A DNA stretch of 44,841 bases from Methylococcaceae bacterium (GTDB taxonomy: Bacteria > Pseudomonadota > Gammaproteobacteria > Methylococcales > Methylomonadaceae), in assembly GCA_016715325.1 (NCBI GenBank), contig JADKAL010000018.1, positions 1 through 44,841 of the forward strand. Reading direction: 5' to 3'. The notes beneath the pieces were generated by a model. That model saw only the letters and a program-made list of their open reading frames with translations. It was not told the DNA's origin and made no database searches. Below are positions 9,785 through 19,016 of this stretch, in pieces (within the stretch, counting starts at the first letter, position 1; every line of letters begins with the position of its first letter). The position numbers were made by a program, and so were the translations under genes.

Positions 9785-10168
9785 TCCGTGTCGCACTTGG
9801 AGTAAAAATCAATTGCTTAATAATACGGTATTATTTTTGGCAAAAATATAGATTATCTAGGCAAGTTAAGTTGAGTTGGGGCCATGTTAGGACTATAACC
9901 AAATGGGTATTTATGGCCTTTAGCTTATTAGTGTACGAATTAGAACTAGCAGCAATTATCTTGGATAAAGTCTATATGCCCACACGATTTCTTAACCCAT
10001 AGATGTTAGTCAAGATATAAAATGTTAATTTAGCAAATTAGCTAAAGTATTTCCCACGACCGATAACTCCTAAACCTCGTGGCTTGTTGTACAGAAATTT
10101 AATAATTTGGCGTAAAAAACCGTCCTTCCATATTCGAAATTATCAATTAGATTGCGATACCTGAGTAA
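9785..10168. other. 384-bp gap between pseI and the flippase gene
   Basis: This AT-rich stretch contains no convincing gene. A 29-codon reading frame near 9,914-10,003 has no ribosome site. Two small palindromes are visible: TTAGC-AAATTA-GCTAA around 10,030, and CCACGA...TCGTGG (17-base spacer) around 10,054-10,082. A promoter for the second half of the locus may lie here but cannot be fixed. Confidence 0.4.
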
Positions 10169-11458
10169 ATGCTAAAATTACATCCGGGGAAAATTTCTGC
10201 ATTTATACATGTTGTTGGTTTAGGTTTCCGTTTTTTGTTTTTGTCAACCCTAATGCGTATATCAACGCCGCAACTTATTGGGCTTTATAGCGTAGCGGCT
10301 TCTATTGAAGCTATTTCGGTTTATTTGGTAGGGTTTGAATTTCATACATTCACTTCGCGTCGTTACGCAAAGAGCCCCAGCTATTATAAGCTAAGGCTTA
10401 TCGCTAACTGCCATGCGCGACTATTTTTCCTGACGATTCCATTATCATCTGTGACCACCTGTGTGTTTATGTTGACACTTAACATGACAACTGACATATG
10501 GATTGCGCTCTGTACGGTATTGATCGTTATCTGTGCTGTTGTTTCGCAGGAAACTGTACGACTACTCATATTAACTAGACAACCAATTCATTCGGTATGC
10601 CTTGCCTTCATTAGAACTGCGGTTTGGCAGCCGTTTGCAGTATTTATTTTAGGTTCTGAGCAATTTTTAGGAGTAAAGCATTTTTTCTGGATTGAACACC
10701 TTCTGGGGACTGAAACTTTAGGATCACGAGCAATATTCACTTTGTGGAGCGCATTTAGCTTTATCGCGATGTTATGGTCAATTTGGTTGCTAAGAGGGTT
10801 ATGGAGCTACCGAATTAGGATTCGTATTCGTTATCTAACGAATGGAATAGCGCGAGCCAAATATTATTACGTTGGGGCAGTTGCAAATGTACTTTTGTCT
10901 AGTGTCGAACGGCTTGTTCTGCAAACTCTTTTAGGGCCAGAGGCTGTTGGCATATATTCTTTTTTCCAGACTCTCGCGAATACTTCATCAACATTAATTC
11001 AAACGGCTGTATTAAACATCGCGTTGCCCAACTTACTTGAAAAATTTAGCCGTAAGGCGAAATCACGTTTTGAATATTTATATTCGCAATTGCATCATAC
11101 AGCAAGGATAGCGGTTGGGGTCGGGATATTGATCGTGCTGGTTGCTTTTCCTATTGTCTGGATTATTGATCGCTCAGCTTATATTGAGCAGCTATGGATT
11201 CTACCTCTGCTTTTGTTTGGGCAGGGTCTCATAAGTTGGACTCAACCTATTCATTTGGCTCTGTATGCAGCCCATCATGATCGGCTATTGATCACATTGA
11301 TGGTTAGTGCTTTACTGTTAGCCTTATGTCTTAACTATTTATCCATAAGTAAATTTGGCTTACCGGGTGCAGTTATTGCGCCATTGGCTACGGCATTGGC
11401 CTTAACCAACTTTCGCTGGTTATTTTTCAAACGTTTGACAAAACAAGGTGCAATATAA
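10169..11458 (+). CDS. Polysaccharide flippase-like membrane protein (Wzx type)
   Basis: A 429-residue polytopic protein with about 12 hydrophobic segments and no long soluble domain, as in the MOP/Wzx superfamily. Wzx proteins move undecaprenyl-diphosphate-linked repeat units across the inner membrane. Motifs are weak, as is normal for the family. The LLGPEAVGIYSFFQTLANTS segment resembles the start of the second half in such proteins. It opens the assembly half of the cluster and overlaps the next gene by 11 bp. No other flippase is in the window. wzx is a reasonable name, but I leave the symbol blank because the assignment is by topology and context. Confidence 0.8.
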   Translation: MLKLHPGKISAFIHVVGLGFRFLFLSTLMRISTPQLIGLYSVAASIEAISVYLVGFEFHTFTSRRYAKSPSYYKLRLIANCHARLFFLTIPLSSVTTCVFMLTLNMTTDIWIALCTVLIVICAVVSQETVRLLILTRQPIHSVCLAFIRTAVWQPFAVFILGSEQFLGVKHFFWIEHLLGTETLGSRAIFTLWSAFSFIAMLWSIWLLRGLWSYRIRIRIRYLTNGIARAKYYYVGAVANVLLSSVERLVLQTLLGPEAVGIYSFFQTLANTSSTLIQTAVLNIALPNLLEKFSRKAKSRFEYLYSQLHHTARIAVGVGILIVLVAFPIVWIIDRSAYIEQLWILPLLLFGQGLISWTQPIHLALYAAHHDRLLITLMVSALLLALCLNYLSISKFGLPGAVIAPLATALALTNFRWLFFKRLTKQGAI

Positions 11459-11996
11459 ATTGAGACGCTATTTTAATTTTTTACTACGTTTTATGGCGCA
11501 GTCCTGGTTAGGCAGTTTAATTTATCGGAGCTATAGCCTTCTACGGGAGATAACTATACGCTTCTTATCGTGGGCAAAGGCGGCTACAATCTTCCCCGAT
11601 GCCCGAAACCTAGTGCTGGATGTCAGGGCAGACATTAAATATCCGCAGAATATCCGCATGGGTGCACATGTGATTATAGGCGCTGACTGTCAGATTGGTG
11701 CTATGGCATCAGTTGAAATCAGCGATCATGTTCGGATGTCGCGTGGTGTCACGATTGAAACGGCCTCACTAGAAATAAGTGGGACTTTGCCTTACAGTCA
11801 CAAAGCGAAACCCATTATAATCGGAAAAGGTGTCTGGCTGGGCGCGCACGTCATTGTATTGGGCGGTGTGACGATTGGCGAGGGTGCTGTAATTGGGGCT
11901 GGAGCCATTGTGACTCGCGATGTTTCTCCTCATTCTATTGTTGTTGGTGCCAGTACCCGCCAATGGGCGAAAATCACTTCTGATGCAAGTCGATGA
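11448..11996 (+). CDS. Left-handed beta-helix acetyltransferase
   Basis: A 182-residue protein with an N-terminal amphipathic/hydrophobic region (about residues 8-45) followed by hexapeptide repeats typical of LbH acyltransferases. Visible repeats include IRMGAHVIIGADCQIGAMAS and IGEGAVIGAGAIVTRDVSPH. The family acetylates sugars with acetyl-CoA and works as a trimer. The likely target is a hydroxyl of the repeat unit. The GTG at 11448 overlaps the flippase gene; an in-frame TTG at 11460 is the alternative. The 3' end overlaps the next gene by 4 bp. Confidence 0.82.
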   Translation: MQYKLRRYFNFLLRFMAQSWLGSLIYRSYSLLREITIRFLSWAKAATIFPDARNLVLDVRADIKYPQNIRMGAHVIIGADCQIGAMASVEISDHVRMSRGVTIETASLEISGTLPYSHKAKPIIIGKGVWLGAHVIVLGGVTIGEGAVIGAGAIVTRDVSPHSIVVGASTRQWAKITSDASR

Positions 11997-12865
11997 GCTG
12001 TCTTGAGATAATCCATACAAAAATTAAGCCAAGGATCATAACCAGAGTTTGGCATCGATTTCAAGAGCGTCTCCGGCACCCTCGTATTCGCAACTTAATT
12101 GCATCGTGGCTTGGACTGTTCCGTCCACACGTTGACATACCCAGTTGCCCTGATCGATTGGCGGAACTCTATAAGGATGGTGTAACCTTTTTTCCGCAAT
12201 TTTTATCAAGAAACGAGATTGAAGAGATCAAACTTGAGCTCGAAAAATATAACTGTTTTGATCCATGGCATCGCGAAATTGGCGAGTTTACATATACCCA
12301 AAATCCAGTTGGCACCCATGTGGGGCAAATCCGGTTAGCAGCGACCATAGAAATTTTGCACAAACTGGCGCTTGATTCGAGAATTATTGATGTAGTCACA
12401 GCCTATTTTGGCTGCAAACCCTACTTAGACAGCATTCAAGCTTGGTGGTCATTTTCGGGTAACGACCAGCCTCAAGAAGCAGAGAATTTTCATCGCGATA
12501 ATGATGCCATTCGTTTTTTGAAGTTTTTTTTATATGTGACCGAGGTCGATGACCTCAATGGTCCGCACATATTTGTTTTAGGTTCGCATCGTGAAGCCAA
12601 ATTGCTTGAGCGTAGACGTTTAAATGACGAAGAAGTAGCCGATACATTCGGAAATCACCGAATCAGGTCATTCACCGGGAAGTCGGGGGATGCGTTCATA
12701 GAAGATACCTATGGCATCCACAAGGGGCAATTGCCAGTTATCGGCAAACGATTATTGGTTCAATTTCGCTACACAACCACAGAATCAGTATTCCGTTCTC
12801 CATTGATTGTTTCTACCTCCAGATATTATCAACCTAGCCGTATTACCTCACTACTCTATGAATGA
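11993..12865 (+). CDS. Phytanoyl-CoA dioxygenase (PhyH) family protein
   Basis: A 290-residue protein with the Fe(II)/2-oxoglutarate oxygenase metal triad. His167 and Asp169 are in FHRDNDAIRF and His243 is in GIHKGQLP; an arginine for 2-oxoglutarate is likely in QFRYTT. The DGVTFFPQFLSRNEIEE start of the domain is typical of PhyH. The family hydroxylates small molecules, but the substrate cannot be read from sequence. It is embedded between an acetyltransferase and a KpsS-like gene with 4- and 8-bp overlaps, so it should act on the glycan, its lipid carrier or a substituent. Confidence 0.82.
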   Translation: MSCLEIIHTKIKPRIITRVWHRFQERLRHPRIRNLIASWLGLFRPHVDIPSCPDRLAELYKDGVTFFPQFLSRNEIEEIKLELEKYNCFDPWHREIGEFTYTQNPVGTHVGQIRLAATIEILHKLALDSRIIDVVTAYFGCKPYLDSIQAWWSFSGNDQPQEAENFHRDNDAIRFLKFFLYVTEVDDLNGPHIFVLGSHREAKLLERRRLNDEEVADTFGNHRIRSFTGKSGDAFIEDTYGIHKGQLPVIGKRLLVQFRYTTTESVFRSPLIVSTSRYYQPSRITSLLYE

Positions 12866-14336
12866 TAATACCCTTAAACCAACGCTGGTTTGTTTGATTA
12901 ATGCAGCGGCCTATTCTCGTGCTTATTTCGAGCAACTTACGCCGTATTTGGAACTACATGGCTATGAAGTACATTACGCATTAGACTCACATTTGCCGGA
13001 TGTGTTATACGCTGGAGGGAAAACACTTTCCAACGCGAGATACTTTACCGACTATATGCAGGAAAATACTGCGAAAGGGAGAAAAACGCGATCAACCAAC
13101 AGATATACGTGGATGCCTTTGTTCTCTGATTTTGATCGATTCCTTACTATGGATATTCGCCCACCACTTATCGGTGGTGAGCCATTGCAATATGCTGATA
13201 TACCAGATTTATTAGATGACTTTTTTACCGATATAACTTCCAAGTTACGCCCCGTGGCATTTTTATACGAACCAGTCAGTAATAGTTTTGCCAGTATTGC
13301 CTACGAAGTAAGCAAGCGCTTTGGAATTCCCTTTTGTAGCTTGAGCCCATCGCGATTACCAGGGCGAATTGAGTTAAGTTTGACTGGTGGCCAAGAGGTT
13401 CATCTGGAGCTAGCTTCGTTGCTAACTAAGGTGCAGAAAGGGATTGTTTCGGAGGAGTCGCTTGCAGTCGCTTCAGATTACATCGCTTCAATCGATTCAA
13501 AGACCCCAGATTATATGAGAACCAATGGGTTAGATCGTATTGGCCTAGCCCGAAAATATTTCAATGTGGGAAAGGTAACGCATTTTTTGCGGGGCATCAA
13601 ATACCGTATCCAATACGCAAAAGATTGCTCCATCTCCTATCAGTACGGCAATCCAATAAAAATATCTCTAGCCCTTTTTAAGCGTTCGCTATGGCGGCGT
13701 TTACGTATTAGAAGAGTTCTCCCGTGTTATACACAGCCAGTTAAGGAGGAAAAATACCTGCTTTATCCATTACATTTCCACCCAGAAGCCTCGACATCAA
13801 TTTTAGCCCCTGATTTTATTGAAGAGTTAGCCGTTATTAAGTCAATAGCTTTTCGGCTTCCTACGACGCATAAACTTTACGTAAAAGAACATCCTTCTGC
13901 TGTAGCATTGCAGTCAATAGGATTTTACAAACAAATAACGGCAATGCCTAATGTGCGTCTTATTGGTCCTAATTACCCAACGAAAACTTTAATTAGGCAC
14001 AGTGAAGGTGTAATCTGTGTGACGAGTACCGTTGGATTTGAAGCGGCAGTTCTGAATAAACCTGTCATTATATTAGGCAATGTGTTCTACGCCTACTTTC
14101 CAAACGTAAAACGTATATCCGACTACTCCCAACTTGCATTGGCATTTCAATGGCTCGAAAATTATCGAATAGTTTCTGAGGCAGATATCTTAAACGCAAC
14201 GGCGGCTTATGTTGAATTCGGCTTTCCAGGTAAATTTGATTTTAAAGTCTCGCTTAATGACCCAAAAGCATTGACGAGTGTTGCCGACCTTGTGGCACTC
14301 CGCTTAAAGCAGAACTTTAAAATATCTAACGTGTAA
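12858..14336 (+). CDS. Capsule-polysaccharide synthesis protein, KpsS-like transferase
   Basis: The ATG at 12858 gives 492 residues and overlaps the preceding stop by 8 bp; the longer frame from 12807 lies wholly inside the upstream gene. The C-terminal half has features of capsule synthesis/KpsS-KpsC transferases: YLLYPLHFHPEAST, KLYVKEHPSA, and a CVTSTVGFEAAVLNKPVI donor-site-like segment. These enzymes transfer Kdo or related acidic sugars from CMP donors. Because the operon makes CMP-pseudaminic acid and KpsS-like proteins transfer Pse in some Acinetobacter capsules, this is my best candidate for the Pse transferase. That last step is inference. Confidence 0.72.
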   Translation: MNDNTLKPTLVCLINAAAYSRAYFEQLTPYLELHGYEVHYALDSHLPDVLYAGGKTLSNARYFTDYMQENTAKGRKTRSTNRYTWMPLFSDFDRFLTMDIRPPLIGGEPLQYADIPDLLDDFFTDITSKLRPVAFLYEPVSNSFASIAYEVSKRFGIPFCSLSPSRLPGRIELSLTGGQEVHLELASLLTKVQKGIVSEESLAVASDYIASIDSKTPDYMRTNGLDRIGLARKYFNVGKVTHFLRGIKYRIQYAKDCSISYQYGNPIKISLALFKRSLWRRLRIRRVLPCYTQPVKEEKYLLYPLHFHPEASTSILAPDFIEELAVIKSIAFRLPTTHKLYVKEHPSAVALQSIGFYKQITAMPNVRLIGPNYPTKTLIRHSEGVICVTSTVGFEAAVLNKPVIILGNVFYAYFPNVKRISDYSQLALAFQWLENYRIVSEADILNATAAYVEFGFPGKFDFKVSLNDPKALTSVADLVALRLKQNFKISNV

Positions 14337-14457
14337 TTTACTAACTGTATTTAAGCGTTATTATTTCTGCCGCCATAACGAAACAAAATAATTTAATTCT
14401 GAACCTTACTTAAAGTGAAAACTTTATGTTTTTCAATAAACTGCTAAAGAACATCTT

Positions 14458-15705
14458 ATGTTAGTTTGCTTACTAACTATAATGGGGCTATCTCATTATA
14501 TTATTCCGACTGCATACATCGGCTATCTTACTGGGTATGGTATTGTTTTTGCCGGCAGAGTTCTAATAATATATCAATTATTGATAGCACCTAAAGTTGG
14601 CAGGGATATCTTTCTATGGCTATCCATCACAATTGTGGCATTTATAACTGCTTCTTTATATGGCTGGCTTGTAGATGACATTTTACGCGATTGTGGAGCG
14701 GTGCTGTCTTTTGTAGTTGGCCGAGTATTGATTTTTCCTCGCAAAATAACTTTTCCTTATATCCGTACCTTGATAGCTTTGTCTAGGTTTGGAAATTTGT
14801 TAGTTCTTCTGGTTTTTACAGGTGCTTTTTTTGCTTATAAAAACGGTGCTTCAGCATATTTATGGAGAGGCAGTTATGTTCCATTTATAAACAATTGGCT
14901 ACCATTTTTAATTGCAGTTAATGTTGGGTTGCAGCGGATTGGCTCTCCTCAAAGTTGGCGTTATATATTTCAGGCGGTGTTTTGTGTCCTTGGAACACTT
15001 ATTTCGCTATCCCGTACCGATTTATTGTTGGAGATATTCTTCGGGTTAGCCTTGGTCTGCACACATTGGCGTCGCTTTTTCACCCCTCGCGGACTGGTCA
15101 TGCTTTTTTTAGCGATTCTGCTAAGCGCACTCATCCTACCGGCTTATCTAAATTTGGACGTTGTGCAAGAACGATTGAATAGAGGCGTAAGTGCCGATCA
15201 AGACATGTCCATGGGATGGCGCTTTATGGAGAACGAGTCTTTGTATGTTTTCCTTGGAGATAGCGTCACTCGCTGGGCATTAGGTATGGGAATAGGTGCC
15301 CGTTTACCTTTGCCCTCTGGAACACTTGATTTTAATGGAAACAGCAGCATTCCTTTTCTCCATAACAGCTTCTTAACTATTATTCTCAAAACTGGAATAT
15401 TGGGGCTTCTAGGGTTTATTTTTTATTTGACAATGATTTTCCGACGTTCATGTAAAATGCAGTCAGTTGAGGCAAAAGCACTCTACTTCATAGGTGCGTG
15501 GATTATTTTATTCGTTCTCGGTAAAGCAATATCTTTACAAGGCTTGACCGAATGGAGCCACGTATTTTTCTTTGGATTCGGCGCATGTCTTATTGCAAGA
15601 TCAAAGTTTATTGAAAATTATTGCGCTATTTTAACTATGCAGACGAATATAACTATAAAAAATAATGATTATGCAATGGATAAGGTAATAGTTATCAATG
15701 GCTAA
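14458..15705 (+). CDS. O-antigen/capsule polymerase-like membrane protein (Wzy type)
   Basis: A 415-residue protein with about 10-12 membrane segments and one larger periplasmic loop (about residues 235-295). Wzy polymerases and O-antigen ligases share this shape. The segment GMGIGARLPLPSG followed by HNSFLTIILKTGILGLLGFI is characteristic of the Wzy_C/O-antigen ligase family, in which an HNSF-like motif follows the large loop. It would join repeat units on the periplasmic face. The gene follows a 121-bp gap and overlaps the next gene by 8 bp. Confidence 0.8.
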   Translation: MLVCLLTIMGLSHYIIPTAYIGYLTGYGIVFAGRVLIIYQLLIAPKVGRDIFLWLSITIVAFITASLYGWLVDDILRDCGAVLSFVVGRVLIFPRKITFPYIRTLIALSRFGNLLVLLVFTGAFFAYKNGASAYLWRGSYVPFINNWLPFLIAVNVGLQRIGSPQSWRYIFQAVFCVLGTLISLSRTDLLLEIFFGLALVCTHWRRFFTPRGLVMLFLAILLSALILPAYLNLDVVQERLNRGVSADQDMSMGWRFMENESLYVFLGDSVTRWALGMGIGARLPLPSGTLDFNGNSSIPFLHNSFLTIILKTGILGLLGFIFYLTMIFRRSCKMQSVEAKALYFIGAWIILFVLGKAISLQGLTEWSHVFFFGFGACLIARSKFIENYCAILTMQTNITIKNNDYAMDKVIVING

Positions 15706-16387
15706 TTTATTATCAAGAATCTTTTCGACAGTCAGAAAAGAGGGTTTTGTAATTGACCCTGCCATACCCTGTGACTATTTAATTTGGCTTTTTGTTGAGA
15801 AATCGATTGATTATCTTAGGGGATTGCTCGTATTTCGACGACCAGCAATACGCGTTTTTCTTGGCAAGAATGCGAAGATAAAGTGCGTTAAAAAAATTAG
15901 GTGTGGATATTTTGTCAAATTTTCCTCTGATACCTATGTAGACGCTCTTTCCAAAGACGGCATTGTTTTGGGCGACAATTTTTCGTTGGGGCGTGGGGCA
16001 TCAATAGAATGCACAGGCTCACTTTCAACACTCGGACGCGGCTTTGTTGCTGGAAATAACGTTGGTATCGGGTCTTTTAGCTTTCTCGGGTGTGCCGGTG
16101 GCATTACCATTGGGGATGACACGATTATGGGCAACTATGTCAGCATGCACTCCGAAAACCACGCTTTTGATCGCCTGGACTTACCAATTCGCCTTCAGGG
16201 TGTCAATCATAAGGGTATCGTTATCGGAAAAAATTGTTGGGTTGGAGCCAAAGTTACTATTTTGGATGGGGTTCATATAGAAGACAATACCATTATCGCT
16301 GCCGGTGCTGTTGTAGTAGCCGGTCATTATGAGGGATTTTCGATCTATGGCGGCGTTCCAGCACGCAAAATAAAACCACTAACATAA
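15698..16387 (+). CDS. Serine-acetyltransferase-like sugar O-acetyltransferase
   Basis: A 229-residue LbH acyltransferase. Hexapeptide repeats run from about residue 55 to the C-terminus (IVLGDNFSLGRGASIECTGS, then VGIGSFSFLGCAGGITIGDD). The C-terminal half has the WVGAKVTILDGVHIEDNTII and IYGGVPARKIK signature of maltose/galactoside-type acetyltransferases. The catalytic His is probably in MHSENHAFDRLD. It is expected to use acetyl-CoA on a sugar hydroxyl. It overlaps the polymerase gene by 8 bp. Confidence 0.83.
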   Translation: MANLLSRIFSTVRKEGFVIDPAIPCDYLIWLFVEKSIDYLRGLLVFRRPAIRVFLGKNAKIKCVKKIRCGYFVKFSSDTYVDALSKDGIVLGDNFSLGRGASIECTGSLSTLGRGFVAGNNVGIGSFSFLGCAGGITIGDDTIMGNYVSMHSENHAFDRLDLPIRLQGVNHKGIVIGKNCWVGAKVTILDGVHIEDNTIIAAGAVVVAGHYEGFSIYGGVPARKIKPLT

Positions 16388-16413
16388 TTGCTAATTTTTC
16401 GGGTAAGGTGAAA

Positions 16414-17535
16414 ATGACAAAAATAGTCTTTTGTCACTTATATAACGATGAGTCGGGTAGTCCGCGTGTTTTAAGGCAGGTTATAAAAGCAGCTGTAGAG
16501 GGAAAAGCAAACGTTGGAAAATTGTTTATCGGATCCGATGGGCGCGGAGTACTTGAGAGTTGCGGAATTCCAATTTCTCGCTACTGGTATTATCGGTCAG
16601 GTTTTAAAGTTGCCACTCTCTTCACTTTCTTGATAAGCCAAGTTTTTTTGTTTTTTGCATTAGTAAAGGATCGTTCGATAGAGAAAGATGCCCCCGTCTA
16701 TATCAACACGTTGTTACCCTTTGGGGGCGCACTTTTTGGTAAGTTAACTGGGAGAAAAGTTATTTACCATGTGCATGAAATATCCATTGAGCCAAAACCT
16801 TTACGGCTCTTCCTCTGCTGGATTGCACGATTGACTTCTTCAAAGAATATTTATGTTTCAAAGGCGCATTTATTGGCGTTACCAATTGCGGGTGTGCCTG
16901 CCGTTCGTGTTTATAATGCACTGGATGAGAATTTTGTGAACATTGCTTTGCGTTCGGTGTATCAACACCGTCGGAATGGTTTTTTTAATGTTTTAATGCT
17001 TGCATCTTTGCGAGACTACAAAGGCATTCCTGAACTCCTCGTCCTCATTTCAACACTCGAATATCGCAAAGACATCAGGTTTGATCTAGTGGTCAATGAC
17101 GGAAAGCAGGCAATTGATCGTTACTTTTCCGGGAAAATCATACCTACTTTGCTGACAGTGCATCCCTGCACCGATAATTCAGCTGGGTTTTACAAGAAGG
17201 CCTGTTTGGTTCTCAACCTCTCCCGGGTCGATGTGTGGATTGAAACATTCGGTCTGACAATTCTGGAAGCGATGGCATTTGGTGTGCCCGTGATAGGCCC
17301 GACAATGGGCGGGCCAGCAGAACTTATTTCTGATGAGGTGGAAGGTTTTGTCGTGGATTCTAGGGATACTAAATTATTACACAACAAAATTCTTGCCCTA
17401 GCCGATAATCCAGGGTTATGCAATGTAATGTCGAAAGCCGCGCGTAATCGTTCGCAAGATTTTTCTTTCCCGGTTTTTGCTGTTGCGATACGTCAAGTCC
17501 TAGTCGGTGAGAGTAACATCATCACTTATGATTAG
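16414..17535 (+). CDS. Glycosyltransferase family 4
   Basis: A GT-B glycosyltransferase of about 373 residues. Its C-terminal GT1 domain has the donor-binding pattern ETFGLTILEAMAFGVPVIGP and then GGPAELISDEVEGFVVD. The N-terminal half holds the acceptor-side Rossmann domain with KVIYHVHE. The enzyme adds one sugar to the growing lipid-linked unit on the cytoplasmic face; donor and linkage cannot be deduced. The ATG at 16414 has AAGG 6 bases upstream and is preferred over the GTG at 16408. Confidence 0.87.
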   Translation: MTKIVFCHLYNDESGSPRVLRQVIKAAVEGKANVGKLFIGSDGRGVLESCGIPISRYWYYRSGFKVATLFTFLISQVFLFFALVKDRSIEKDAPVYINTLLPFGGALFGKLTGRKVIYHVHEISIEPKPLRLFLCWIARLTSSKNIYVSKAHLLALPIAGVPAVRVYNALDENFVNIALRSVYQHRRNGFFNVLMLASLRDYKGIPELLVLISTLEYRKDIRFDLVVNDGKQAIDRYFSGKIIPTLLTVHPCTDNSAGFYKKACLVLNLSRVDVWIETFGLTILEAMAFGVPVIGPTMGGPAELISDEVEGFVVDSRDTKLLHNKILALADNPGLCNVMSKAARNRSQDFSFPVFAVAIRQVLVGESNIITYD

Positions 17536-17541
17536 CGTTAA

Positions 17542-17715
17542 GTGAATGCTATAAAAGTTACTTTAACAGGGGCGTTATTTCTTGAGAATGAGTTGTACGA
17601 TTTAAATCAACACTTTCCGTTCCGTAGAGTATTTAAAAAGAACTATAAAACCCTTAGCGTTATAGACTCTAATATGCATGTTGATTTAAGGCCACTTTAT
17701 ATGTCTGGCTCCTAA
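17542..17715 (+). CDS. Small unrecognised reading frame (57 codons)
   Basis: A GTG-started frame begins 6 bp after the GT4 stop and runs 57 codons. It has no recognisable domain. Its position directly after a stop in a tightly packed operon is the only argument that it is translated; there is no strong ribosome site. The composition (basic, aromatic, ending PLYMSGS) resembles a fragment rather than a complete membrane or toxin-like peptide, so it may be the remnant of a deleted glycosyltransferase. The following bases, 17,716-17,904, hold no gene I can support. Confidence 0.28.
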   Translation: MNAIKVTLTGALFLENELYDLNQHFPFRRVFKKNYKTLSVIDSNMHVDLRPLYMSGS

Positions 17716-17904
17716 TATAATTATATTTGGGACTAGCAATGTGTAGTTATTTTTACGATAGCGGCAATAAATAACACAATTGTCTAAAGTAAAGCTGTCT
17801 TATTTAAGAAATTGAAAATTCAAATCGCTGGCAGAGATCAGTCGTGAATTGAAAATGTATATGAGTCTGCTTTATGACAATATTTAATTGAAAATGAAGA
17901 GCGT

Positions 17905-18975
17905 ATGAAAGTTGCAATTATTGGTACAGTCGGTCTCCCTGCCACATACGGGGGTTGGGAAACATTGGTAGATCATTTAACAAAAAAACTAAATAACCAA
18001 TTTGACATTACTGTATTTTGTAGCGGTAATCGTTACGAAAAAAAACTTGAATATTATAATGGCGTTAAGCTTGAGTATATTAGTTTAGATGCCAATGGCG
18101 TCCAAAGTATATTTTATGATGTTGTTTCAATTGTAAAAGCATTGAAGTTTGCAGATACCTTGCTTATTCTGGGGGTATCAGGGTGCGTTTTTTTACCTCT
18201 TGTTAAATTGTTTAGCGGTAAAAAAATTATAGTGAATATAGACGGAATGGAGTGGTGCCGAGACAAATGGGGCAAATTTGCTAAGTGGTTTTTAAAGCTT
18301 TCAGAATCGATGGCGATACGTTTCGCAGACATAATTGTCGCCGACAATAAGGCAATTCAAAATTATATTAGCACTGAGTACGGCAAACCCAGCCAATTCA
18401 TCGCCTATGGCGCCGATCATGTATTCAAAGAAAATATCAATACTGAAATACTCGCACAATACCCTTTTTTAAAAGAGAAATATGCTTTTAAAGTGTGCCG
18501 TATTGAGCCGGAAAATAACATCCATATTATTCTTAATGCTTTTGAAGGTATCCAAAATATCGATCTTGTAATCATAGGAAATTGGTCAAACAGTGATTAC
18601 GGTAAGAGTTTAAAGAAGAAATATGATAATTATAGTCATATTCACTTAATAGAACCCATTTATGATCAAAATGTTCTAAATCAAATCAGAAGCAATTGTT
18701 ATATTTATATCCATGGACATAGTGCAGGAGGAACGAACCCTTCCTTAGTAGAAGCAATGTATTTAGCACTCCCCATTTTTGCTTTTGAAGTTATCTACAA
18801 CATTGAAACAACTCAGAATAGGGCAAAGTATTTTAATAGCAGCCATGACTTGTTAAATCAATTAATATCAATAGAACCCAGTGAACTTGAAATGATGAGT
18901 AAAGCTATGAAAAGTATTGCGGACAGCAACTATGTTTGGGAAAAAATCGCAAATCAATATGCCGCTTTATTTTGA
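17905..18975 (+). CDS. DUF1972-type GT4 glycosyltransferase
   Basis: A 356-residue protein beginning MKVAIIGTVGLPATYGGWET, the hallmark of the DUF1972 N-terminal domain found in rhamnosyltransferase-like GT4 enzymes. A GT1 C-terminal domain has GHSAGGTNPSLVEAMYLALP as donor site. Related enzymes add rhamnose or a similar sugar, which would fit the rfb genes at the left end, but the donor is inferred. The gene is very AT-rich compared with the wbp and pse genes. It follows a 189-370-bp spacer and ends 41 bp before the epimerase. Confidence 0.86.
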   Translation: MKVAIIGTVGLPATYGGWETLVDHLTKKLNNQFDITVFCSGNRYEKKLEYYNGVKLEYISLDANGVQSIFYDVVSIVKALKFADTLLILGVSGCVFLPLVKLFSGKKIIVNIDGMEWCRDKWGKFAKWFLKLSESMAIRFADIIVADNKAIQNYISTEYGKPSQFIAYGADHVFKENINTEILAQYPFLKEKYAFKVCRIEPENNIHIILNAFEGIQNIDLVIIGNWSNSDYGKSLKKKYDNYSHIHLIEPIYDQNVLNQIRSNCYIYIHGHSAGGTNPSLVEAMYLALPIFAFEVIYNIETTQNRAKYFNSSHDLLNQLISIEPSELEMMSKAMKSIADSNYVWEKIANQYAALF

Positions 18976-19016
18976 TGTCATAAGCGTGGTTATTTAAATA
19001 GGTTTTTGTTAATTTT

